Source: DUEN01 sp024277095
GTDB lineage: Bacteria; Chloroflexota; Anaerolineae; DUEN01
DNA length: 34,106 nt
NCBI GenBank assembly: GCA_024277095.1
Contig: JAJRVX010000480.1
Span: 1-34,106 of the forward strand
Reading direction: 5' to 3'
Of this stretch, positions 8,538 to 16,100 are shown piece by piece. The first letter of the stretch is position 1, and every line of letters starts with the position of its first letter. The position numbers and the translations under genes are program-made. The notes under the pieces are model-generated. The model saw only the letters and a program-made list of their open reading frames with translations, did no database searches and was not told where the DNA came from.

Positions 8538-8609
8538 TTACGAATCCGATTGAGGCAACAGCGTCCAGATGAACAGCACGAAAAGCGCCAGCAACAATAA
8601 GGCAACCAT
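8538..8609 (-). CDS. Putative 23-residue single-span membrane microprotein
   Basis: A short frame on the minus strand runs from ATG (8609) to TAA (8538-8540). It starts MVALLLLALFVLFIWTLLPQ and ends SDS, so it is nearly all one hydrophobic helix with a polar C-terminus. A good ribosome site (GAGGAG) lies ten bases ahead of the ATG, and an in-frame TGA shortly upstream bounds the frame. It sits between the pho-box-like promoter and the response regulator on the same strand, so it would share the transcript. Small single-helix proteins near two-component genes sometimes modulate sensor kinases, but here that is conjecture. Composition alone could produce such a short frame by chance, hence the modest confidence. 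Confidence 0.4.
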   Translation of the reverse strand: MVALLLLALFVLFIWTLLPQSDS

Positions 8610-8784
8610 GAACGGAAGGCTCCTCGGGTTCCTCAAACATCAGGGGGAGATACGTCGCAGTCCTCACGGCCGCCCGGCCGTTCAGGCGGCTACCGGACGG
8701 AACGCACGCTCCGCCCCGGAGGTTCCACGCGCAGCCCGCTCATATCCCCACTCCCGGCCGCCCCTCTCCCCTATCTCCAATGAG

Positions 8785-8822
8785 ATTATCGCGTTTTCAG
8801 ATGAACAGCAAGTGAACAGCAA
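8785..8822 (-). promoter_or_regulatory. Pho-box-like tandem repeat placed 11 bp ahead of a -10 element
   Basis: On the plus strand TGAACAGCAA occurs at 8802-8811 and again, identically, at 8813-8822, an 11-base period. Read on the minus strand each unit contains CTGTTCA, close to the CTGTCAT half-site of PhoB boxes. The proximal edge lies 11 bases before GATAAT (8790-8785), with no good -35 box, which matches PhoB-type activated promoters where the box replaces the -35. Transcription would run toward the microprotein and response regulator genes. The site lies in an unusually AT-rich stretch (about 8770-8960). Confidence 0.5.
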
Positions 8823-8876
8823 CCATAGCCAGGATGACAGTTTTTTCATAAATCGGGTTTTAGGACACGATACGTA

Positions 8877-8906
8877 TTGCAACCCACCTTTACCATGTGT
8901 TAGAAT
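8877..8906 (+). promoter_or_regulatory. Putative promoter for the DUF3307 gene
   Basis: TTGCAA (8877-8882) and TAGAAT (8901-8906) are 18 bases apart in the AT-rich divergent region. They would start a transcript near 8913, about 110 bases ahead of the DUF3307 start. The leader shows no riboswitch class I recognise. Confidence 0.4.
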
Positions 8907-9025
8907 TACCCATAAAACAGCAAAACGTATCAAAGCAAAATCGATAGCAGAAGAGAGCCAATCCCCGCTTGCACATGGACCTCTGACAATGACACAAGCG
9001 CGGGCAAAGCCCCCCTTACGATGAT

Positions 9026-9757
9026 ATGATCACGCTACGCCTATTGCTGGCCCACATGATCGGCGACTACACCTTGCAGACCGGCGAGATCGCGCGCCTG
9101 AAGGCAAGGGGATGGAAGGGGTTGTTCCTGCACTTCGCAATCATCACAGTTGCAAGCGGGGTCCTCGTCGCGGGAAGGTTCCCCTACTGGTGGGCGTGGA
9201 CGCTCATCCTGGGGGCCATCCATCTCCTGATCGATCAATACCGCACATTCCGTCTCAAGAACCTGAGAGCGGAGCTCTCACTGCCCTACCTGATCTTCGA
9301 CCAAACCATCCATTTGAGCACCATCATCGTGATCGCCCGGGCGGGCGCCGGCGAGACCCCGTCCGATGCCTGGCAGTTGCTGGCCAGCAAGCCGGGCGCC
9401 GACGTGATCTGGATCGTGCTGGCGATCTTCGCGATCTTCCTGATCTGGACCACCGCGGTGATGGAGCTCGCGGTGCTGCGCACGTTCCACAAGGCGTTCG
9501 GCATCTCCCCCCCGAGCAGCATCGTCCCCCTGGATCGCCTGTTCGGCGCCGCGGAGCGCCTCATCGGGGCGGCCATTCTGCTGACCCCTCACCCGATCGT
9601 CTATCCGATCGTGTTCCTGCCACGCCTGTATTGGTGTCTCTGCTGCACGCCGGAGCCCGTGCCGCCCTCCGTCTGCGGCACCCGCACGTTCATCTCCGCG
9701 CTGATGGCGGCCGGCGTGGGTCTGCTGCTGCACAGGATGGGGATCCACCTGCCCTAA
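9026..9757 (+). CDS. DUF3307 family membrane protein
   Basis: The product (243 residues) begins MITLRLLLAHMIGDYTLQTG, the typical DUF3307 opening in which an N-terminal helix carries a conserved His and a GD(Y/F).LQ motif. Further hydrophobic helices are visible at about 33-50, 54-70 (WWAWTLILGAIHLLIDQY), 92-108, 130-152, 175-200 and near the C-terminus. DUF3307 proteins are multi-pass inner-membrane proteins of unknown function. No ribosome site precedes the ATG, but the conserved motif begins directly after it. It converges with murJ (ten bases between the stops). No enzymatic role can be read from the sequence. Confidence 0.85.
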   Translation: MITLRLLLAHMIGDYTLQTGEIARLKARGWKGLFLHFAIITVASGVLVAGRFPYWWAWTLILGAIHLLIDQYRTFRLKNLRAELSLPYLIFDQTIHLSTIIVIARAGAGETPSDAWQLLASKPGADVIWIVLAIFAIFLIWTTAVMELAVLRTFHKAFGISPPSSIVPLDRLFGAAERLIGAAILLTPHPIVYPIVFLPRLYWCLCCTPEPVPPSVCGTRTFISALMAAGVGLLLHRMGIHLP

Positions 9758-9767
9758 CCCTCTCCTC

Positions 9768-11327
9768 CTATGCCCACAGGCCCCGACGCGCCACCACCGA
9801 CCACATGGCGCGAATCTCCTCCCCCCCGATGACCAGCAGCGTCCCCACGTATGCGGCCGCACCCAACAGGATCCCGGAGGAGACCGTCCACCACGGGGCG
9901 CCGCCTCCCCACCCGCGCTGCCACCACCACAACAGCCCCCCCATCAGCAAGGCCGCCACGCCCGCCTGAAGGGCGCTGCGCGCCAGCGGCCGCACCCGCA
10001 CCCCCCCCAGACGATGGTGCATGAACCCGATCAGGGCCAGCATCTCCACCGTGGTCGCCAACGAATTGGCCAGCGCGAGGCCGCCGTGGGCCAGCGGCCG
10101 GATCAAAAGCAGGCTCAGCACGACGTTGAGGGCCATCGCGGCCATCCCCACCCACACCGGCGTCCAGGTGTCGTGCAACGCGTAGAAGGCCCGACTCACG
10201 ATCTCCACCACGCTGTGCGCCACCAGCCCCGTCGCATACAGCGCCAGCGCGATCGCCACCGTCCTGGTGGATCGCTCGTCGAACGCGCCCCGCTCCAACA
10301 GCAGCCGGATCAACGGCACGCGCAGCACGATCAGGCCAACGCTCGCCGGGATCGTTAGCAGCAGGATCGCACGCAGCGTCGCGTTCAGCGTGACCCGCAT
10401 CTCCCCTCGCGCATCCCGCGCCACCTGCGCGGCGAACGTGGGGAAGGCGGCCGTGGCCACCGCCTGTGCGATCACGCCCTGGGGCAGGAGCATGAGCAAC
10501 CACCCGTAGTTCAACGCGGCCAGGCTCCCCGCGGGAAGGCCCGAGGCCAAGATCGTGTTAACTAGGAAGTTCACCTGGACGGCGGCCAGCCCCAACACGC
10601 GTGGCGCCATCAGGCGCCCCACCTCATGCACGGCCGGGTCACGCAATCCCAGCGTGGGCACGTAACGCACCCCCTGGCGGAGCAGCCCGGGCACCTGCAC
10701 GATCAGATGCCCAAAGGCCCCCACCACCACGCCGATGACGAGGCCGCGTATCCCCCAGCGAGGGGAGAGGAACCAGGCACCGGCGATGATGGAGAGGTTG
10801 TAGACGACGGGGGCCAGGGCAGGGAGCAGGAAGTGCTGATACGCGTTCAGAATGCCCATCACGATCCCGCTGACCCCAAAGACCACGGTGGAGATCAACA
10901 TCCAGCGCATCAGGGAGGCGGTCAGCGCCTGCTGCTCCGGCGTAAAGCCCGGCGCGATCACATGGGCCACCAACGGCTCAGCCAGCGCGGCCGCCACGAC
11001 GGCCAGCCCGGTCATCAGCAGCAGGATCAGGTTTACCACGGCGCTGGCCATGCGCCAGGCCGCCCGGCGGTCCGCGCGCACCAGCCGCTCCGTGAACGCG
11101 GGGATGAACGCGGAGCCCAGCGCGCCGCCGGCCACCAGCTGGAACAGGATATCGGGCAACCGAAAGGCCGCCAGGTAGGCATCCAGCTCGGCCGAGGTGC
11201 CGAAACGGGCGCCGATGATCATCTCGCGCGCCAGCCCCGCCGCCCGGGAGAGCACGAACATCAACATGACCACCCCGGCCGCGCGGGCGATCTGCTGGAT
11301 GCCTCCGGATCTCGCTGATTGTGTCAT
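9768..11327 (-). CDS. murJ: Lipid II flippase MurJ (MviN)
   Basis: This polytopic membrane protein of 519 residues has about 14 hydrophobic segments, the size and topology of the MOP-superfamily flippase MurJ. MurJ moves lipid II across the cytoplasmic membrane for peptidoglycan synthesis. The N-terminal family block is clear: SRAAGLAREMIIGARFGTSA, then DAYLAAFRLPD and LVAGGALGSAFIPAF. Later blocks (LLMLLPQGVIAQAVATAAFP, SRAFYALHDTWTPVWVG) also match the family. The start is set at ATG 11327 (MTQSARSGG); an in-frame extension to 11435 is not family-like and overlaps the promoter. A TATAAT box lies about 45 bases upstream. Its presence argues for a cell with a peptidoglycan-type envelope or at least lipid II chemistry. 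It is not in an obvious operon. Confidence 0.95.
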   Translation of the reverse strand: MTQSARSGGIQQIARAAGVVMLMFVLSRAAGLAREMIIGARFGTSAELDAYLAAFRLPDILFQLVAGGALGSAFIPAFTERLVRADRRAAWRMASAVVNLILLLMTGLAVVAAALAEPLVAHVIAPGFTPEQQALTASLMRWMLISTVVFGVSGIVMGILNAYQHFLLPALAPVVYNLSIIAGAWFLSPRWGIRGLVIGVVVGAFGHLIVQVPGLLRQGVRYVPTLGLRDPAVHEVGRLMAPRVLGLAAVQVNFLVNTILASGLPAGSLAALNYGWLLMLLPQGVIAQAVATAAFPTFAAQVARDARGEMRVTLNATLRAILLLTIPASVGLIVLRVPLIRLLLERGAFDERSTRTVAIALALYATGLVAHSVVEIVSRAFYALHDTWTPVWVGMAAMALNVVLSLLLIRPLAHGGLALANSLATTVEMLALIGFMHHRLGGVRVRPLARSALQAGVAALLMGGLLWWWQRGWGGGAPWWTVSSGILLGAAAYVGTLLVIGGEEIRAMWSVVARRGLWA

Positions 11328-11369
11328 CTCGGAACCGCCGCCACGAGAGGATCGAACGCCATGCGCTCC

Positions 11370-11400
11370 ATTATACTCCAACCCCGGCGATATCCCCCAA
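11370..11400 (-). promoter_or_regulatory. Putative murJ promoter
   Basis: On the minus strand a perfect TATAAT lies at 11375-11370. A weak -35 (TTGGGG, 11400-11395) is 19 bases away. The transcript would start near 11363, giving a leader of about 36 bases. Confidence 0.4.
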
Positions 11401-11401
11401 C

Positions 11402-11604
11402 GAAGCCGGCTTGAAAGAAACTCCCCGGGTTCCACCCCTCACCTGCCTCGCCCGACCTTGCCCACCCGAATCAGGCCGGGAAGGGCAGGTGCAAAGCGGA
11501 AAAAGAGGGTGTTTTGTACGGAGGGAGGTCCCTCCGCACCTCCCCTGTAGGCTTGCGATGGACCTCGCTCCGTGCCGCATTGTCACGAAAAAGACGCACG
11601 ACCC
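11402..11604 (-). repeat. Dispersed intergenic repeat, copy A
   Basis: The 349 bases between murJ and the zinc-ribbon gene are mostly filled by this element. In minus orientation its core (11561-11465) reads through a near-perfect palindrome (CGGAGGGACCTCCCTCCG, 11536-11519), then a T-rich stretch and TTTGCACCTGCCC...CCCGGCCTGATTCGGG. It aligns at about 90 % with copy B (34.0 kb) over some 85 bases, and with copy C (28.2 kb) further downstream. On the plus strand the far edge has GAAAAAGACGCACGACCC (11587-11604), which recurs at the opposite edge of copy C. No coding potential is shared between copies. Confidence 0.8.
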
Positions 11605-11608
11605 CGAC

Positions 11609-11636
11609 TTGATCAAAAAGGCGGATCGGGTGTAAT
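11609..11636 (+). promoter_or_regulatory. Putative promoter for the zinc-ribbon gene
   Basis: TTGATC (11609-11614) and TGTAAT (11631-11636) are 16 bases apart. The start would fall near 11643, about 34 bases ahead of the GTG codon. Confidence 0.4.
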
Positions 11637-11676
11637 CTGTATGAGGAGGAGCCTATCCCGACGCGGAGGGACCGCT

Positions 11677-12384
11677 GTGAACCTGGCCCACATGCTGTAT
11701 ATGCTGCAGAAGACCGAGCTGGAACTGGCGGCCAAGATCGGGCGCCTACAGGAGGTACAGGCCGCGCTGGGGGAGACAGAGGAATTGAAAACCGCTCGCG
11801 CGGCGTTGGAACAATCCGAAACGGAGCTGCGCCGCTGGCAAACCCGGCAACGAGACCTGGAGCTGGAGGTAAGCTCCCTGGAGCAGCGAATCGCCGCCGC
11901 CGAGCAACAGCTCATGAGCGGCCGGGTCCGCAACCCGAAGGAACTGGAGGGCATGGAAGCCAACGTGCAATCGCTGCGGCATCGCCGCCAACAGCTTGAG
12001 GACGAGCTCCTGGAGGCGATGATGAGCGTGGACGACTGGACCACGCGCCGGGACGACGCCCAGGCCGCCTACCAGCAAACCGAGACTCGCTGGCGAGAAC
12101 AGCAGGCCGGGCTCCACGCCGAGCAGGAACACCTCCAACAGGAGATCGCCCGGCTGCAGGCGGAGCGGGAACACCTGCGCGAGCGCGTGGGCGCCGACGC
12201 CCTGGCCGAGTACGAGCGACTGCGCCAGCGATGCGGCGGATATGCCGTCTCCGAAGTGCAGGGCGGGGCATGCGAGATCTGCGGCGTCACCCTGTCCGTC
12301 AGCCTGGTCCAGGCAGCCCGACAGGGCACGCACCTGGTCTATTGCGGGAGCTGCGGGCGCATCCTCTACACACGAGATGGGTGA
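11677..12384 (+). CDS. Coiled-coil protein with C-terminal C4 zinc ribbon (DUF164 family)
   Basis: The 235-residue product has a long heptad-rich, Glu/Gln/Arg-rich helical hairpin (about residues 5-185) followed by a C4 zinc ribbon: Cys199-EI-Cys202 and Cys223-GS-Cys226 (GACEICGVTL ... VYCGSCGRILY). This is the architecture of the DUF164/CT398-like family, found widely in bacteria, thought to bind nucleic acid or protein partners; its exact role is not settled. GTG at 11677 is chosen because GGAGG lies at ideal distance (GGAGGGACCGCT-GTG) and the coiled coil begins right after it. An open stretch upstream to 11572 lies inside the repeat element and is not part of the protein. It appears monocistronic. 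Confidence 0.88.
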   Translation: MNLAHMLYMLQKTELELAAKIGRLQEVQAALGETEELKTARAALEQSETELRRWQTRQRDLELEVSSLEQRIAAAEQQLMSGRVRNPKELEGMEANVQSLRHRRQQLEDELLEAMMSVDDWTTRRDDAQAAYQQTETRWREQQAGLHAEQEHLQQEIARLQAEREHLRERVGADALAEYERLRQRCGGYAVSEVQGGACEICGVTLSVSLVQAARQGTHLVYCGSCGRILYTRDG

Positions 12385-12451
12385 CCGACAATCCCATCCG
12401 ACGAGGATGGCCATATCGCCGCCTCGCCTTTCTCGTCATCATCCCTGAGCC

Positions 12452-12492
12452 CCCCGTGGGAGCGATCAACCGGCGGACTCCGTCCCACAGGG
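12452..12492 (+). terminator. Imperfect hairpin after the zinc-ribbon gene
   Basis: CCCCGTGGGA (12452-12461) can pair with TCCCACAGGG (12483-12492) with one mismatch and a 21-base loop. No T-run follows, so intrinsic termination is uncertain. Confidence 0.3.
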
Positions 12493-12513
12493 TGTGTATA
12501 CATGAAACTTGCT

Positions 12514-12541
12514 TTGACAACCCGCCTAGGCTGATTATAAT
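12514..12541 (+). promoter_or_regulatory. Near-perfect sigma70-type promoter
   Basis: A consensus -35 TTGACA (12514-12519) and a consensus -10 TATAAT (12536-12541) are 16 bases apart. This is the strongest promoter-like sequence in the window. It points toward the first subtilase gene, whose ATG is about 580 bases further on. Confidence 0.7.
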
Positions 12542-13128
12542 GGGACCCAAACGGTCCACAAACGGCGACACGGTGCGGTGGGTCACCGGTCGCGGGACTC
12601 CACGTTCATCGTCCACACTTCGAGCGTACGACGCGACGACCAGAGCCTGCGCCTGAATCGAGATCGCTGAGTCCAGAGCGACGCCTTTCCATACCCGGGC
12701 CCTATGGCCGGGGATACAAGTTCCTCACCCCAAAGCGAGGCAAGGACACTTCTTTGAGATAGACCAACGGACATCACCGAGCGAATGGATGAGCCATCCC
12801 TCCGAGACGAAGGCTTCATCAGCCAAGCCCGCCGATCGCGACGATCCCATCCTTCTAGCCCTCCTCTCGGAGCAAACGGCTACACGCCGGCCCTCACCGG
12901 CCATCCATCGAGAGATCAGGAACACACCACTGGGGCGCGCTGACTCCCAATGCGCTGCTCCATACGTACTCACGTCGGGAGGCTGTTATCCGAACACGCA
13001 TGGCAAGCATGCAGAGTCCACGGAGTCAGAAGGAGGTGAGGTCCCCCAATCGTGAGCTGTGATGTGCTCTCCCCCGAGCCAGGTCATTCCCAACCCTCAT
13101 CGCAACAGGAGAAAGGAGAAGCGGCATT
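12542..13128 (+). other. Long non-coding leader or small RNA region ahead of the first subtilase
   Basis: No convincing coding frame fills these bases; the open frames present are short and lack ribosome sites. The region follows the strong promoter, contains a local stem (GGCC-CTAT-GGCC with flanking pairs, near 12700) and ends with AAAGGAG ahead of the subtilase ATG. I compared it by eye with RNase P, tmRNA, SRP, T-box, SAM, cobalamin and c-di-GMP motifs and saw no match. It could be a long 5' untranslated region or hold a separate small RNA. Confidence 0.4.
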
Positions 13129-16100
13129 ATGAAAGCAGGCTTACCACGAGGTCTGGCGGTGCTGCTCATCGTGGCGTTGGCACTGCCACTTTCCGTGATC
13201 CCGGTACAGGCGGACACCGCTGCAGCGTCGCATCAGGGTGGCACGACCACCGTGCAGACCGCCAATGACGCCACCGCACAGAAGATCCACAGCAAACTGG
13301 CAGCCCAGCTAGAGCAGGCGGCAGCACAGGACACCATTGACGTACTCGTATACGTCAAGGCGGGTACCGACATCAGCGAGTACCTCGTCTGGCAATTGGT
13401 GCGCCCGCTCGTGTATCCCAACGGGCTGCAGGCGATCGCAGGCGCGGCCAAGGCGGGCGTCATCCCCAAGATCGCCGCGCTGGACACCGTCGTCGCGGTG
13501 CGCCCGCTGGCCAACGTGTACGATCCCCCAACGCCGGTGGAGCCGGAGATCAGCCGCGTGCCCAACCGCGACATCATCCAGGCTCGCCTGGCAGCCATCC
13601 GCAACGGCGTACAGGCCCAAGGCGCCCGCCCGGAAAAGGCCCAGGGGATCTCCGACTGGTTCGACATCCTGGACAACCACAAGTCCAAGGCGGCCTGGGA
13701 GAAGGGATTCACCGGCCAGGGCGTCAAGGTCATGGCCAACGACTCGGGCATCGACTTCTGCCATCCGGACCTGGAGGGCACCCAGGCGCGCATCACCAAC
13801 CCCGAGTCCCCGTACTACGGTTGGCCGGAGATGTTCGACAGCCGCTCCATGTACCTGTGGGCGCTGGACAGCTACCTGGGGATGACCAACATCGCCAACG
13901 GCGCGGGCGACTACGCGGACACCTCGACCACCCGCTCCGGCGATGAGCTGATCGACAACGGCGACGGCACCTACAGCCTGGTCTACACCCCTATCGGCTC
14001 GACCGATCCGAACGGACACACGTATCGCGTGCCCGGCACCAGCAAGAGCGGCGTCTATCACATCGGCAGCCACCCGGACAAGGCCCTGCAGCAGTACTGG
14101 TACGATGAGCGGGTGGCCGTGCTGGTGGTGGACGAGAACGAGCCGGGTGTGTACGACACCGTCTACGTGGACCTGGACAACGATTACGACTTCACCGATG
14201 AGAAGCCCGCGCGCAAGGGCGATGAGACGGCCTGCAAAGACCTGGACGGCGACGGCTACGCGGACGTATCCGGCGGCCTGGTCTACTTCATCGCTGACGG
14301 GGTGAACCCCATCCCGGCCGCGGACTGGATGTGGGGGTTGGGTGTGGCCGGAAACGATGCCCCGGACTTCGGGGAGCCGGGCAATGGAGACCTGGTCGCC
14401 TTCATCATCCAGGACTTCACCGAGGCAGGCGGCGACCACGGCCAGCTGGTCGCATCCGCCATCGCCGCCCAGGGCGTGATCGACGGCAACGCGCCGGACT
14501 GGAAGCCGGCCGGCGACGGAACCCCCGGCACGGGCATGGTCGTCGGCGGGGGCAAGGACGTGAAGCTGGTCGCCAACGGCAACTTCTACGTCTCCCCCTT
14601 CGACGAGGACGGGTTCCTGTTCTCCATCTACGGATATGACGGCGTCGCCGGCACGGACGACGATATCCAGATCATCAACAACTCCTGGGGAAGCCCGGCC
14701 GGAGACAACGACGGCTGGCAGGACCGTGACCGACTGCTGGATGCCATCCAGCGGAAGAACCCCAGCCTGAGCATCATCTTCTCCACCGGGAACTACGCGC
14801 CCGGCTACGGGACGGTCACATCGCCCATGCCCATGGGAGCGATCGGCGTGGGAGCCTCCACGCAATACGGCTCCACCAATGACTTCGGCTCCCTGGAGCT
14901 GGCCACCATGGACCAGATCACCTACGGCGATGTCAGCTCCTTCTCCAGCCGAGGGCCGAGCGCTCGTGGTGAGGTGGGCGTCCACGTCGTCGCCAACGGC
15001 GCCTGGGGCGCGGGCGACCTCTCGCTGAACGAGGTCGGCGACGGATGGGCCGCCTGGGAGGTCTGGGGTGGCACCAGCCGATCCGGCCCCGTCACCGCCG
15101 GCAACCTGGCGCTGGTGTACGACGCCTACCGGCAGACCTACGGCACGTGGCCTGACTATGAGACCGCTCGCGCCATCCTGATGGCCGGCGCGGAGGACAG
15201 CAACTACGACGTGCTGGTCCAGGGCGCGGGCCGGGTGAACGCGGACAAGGCCACGGACATTGCCGCGGGCCTGGGCAGCGTCTACACGACGCCGGACTCC
15301 TGGAGCTTCGGCGATTATCGGGGCACCGTCTACCCCGGGTTCGCCAACATCCTCTTCCCCGGGACATCCAGCACCAAGACCTTCACCGTCTACAACACCG
15401 GCTCCACGGATCGCGTCGTCAACATCAGCACCGATCGGCTGGTCAAGATCGGCGAGATGAACTTCGACTGGACCACGGCGCCGGTGAGCGACGAGGGACC
15501 CTACGAGTTCCCGCAACCCGACTACCTGCGGGACCTCACGTCGGATATCCCGGAGGGCACAGACCTGATGATCGTCCGCTGGACGATCCCCATGGATGAG
15601 TTCGACCCCGAGGGTGATCTGCGGTGGAACCAGCGCTGGTACGGCGCCATCTACGACTGGACGGATGTCAACGGCGACGGCAACCTGTGGGAGGACCTGG
15701 ACGGGGACGGCGCGGTCGACCGCCAGAACGGCGAGATGGACGAGAAAGAGGCCGTGCTCTTCTCCTACTGGCGACCCTACAACATCGGCGGCCAGATGAC
15801 GGTGCAGCGTCCGCTGGAGCGGATGCACGACGGCATCTATCTGGGGCTGATCCATCGCCAGCGCAGCGAGGACATCCCGCAGACCCACTTCAAGTTCAAG
15901 GTGGAGTTCTATCAGCACGCGCCGTGGCCGTGGCTGAGCATCGAGCCCACCAGCCTGACGGTGCCGGCCAACGGGATGGCCACCTTCGACGCCACGATGA
16001 GCGTGCCCTCCACGGCCGCGTACGGGCTGTATGAGGGCAGCATCCGGGTGAACGACGGCACCCACGAGAGCGTGGTGCCGGTCACGGTGAACGTGGCGGC

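Noticed and set aside
8682..8849. Minus-strand frame starting MKKLSSWLWLLFTCC, lipoprotein-like
   Set aside because: It has no ribosome site, overlaps the pho-box-like element and becomes low-complexity after about 35 residues. Probably chance in an AT-rich stretch.
11328..11435. N-terminal extension of MurJ
   Set aside because: It covers the putative TATAAT promoter and the edge of a repeat element, and MurJ proteins begin close to the chosen ATG.
12542..13128. Known structured RNA (RNase P, tmRNA, SRP, T-box, common riboswitches)
   Set aside because: None of the conserved sequence blocks of these RNAs could be found by eye.
13309..16065. 918-codon open frame antisense to the first subtilase
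   Set aside because: The plus-strand protein has a complete catalytic triad and signal peptide. The antisense product is a His/Val/Gly-rich composition shadow.
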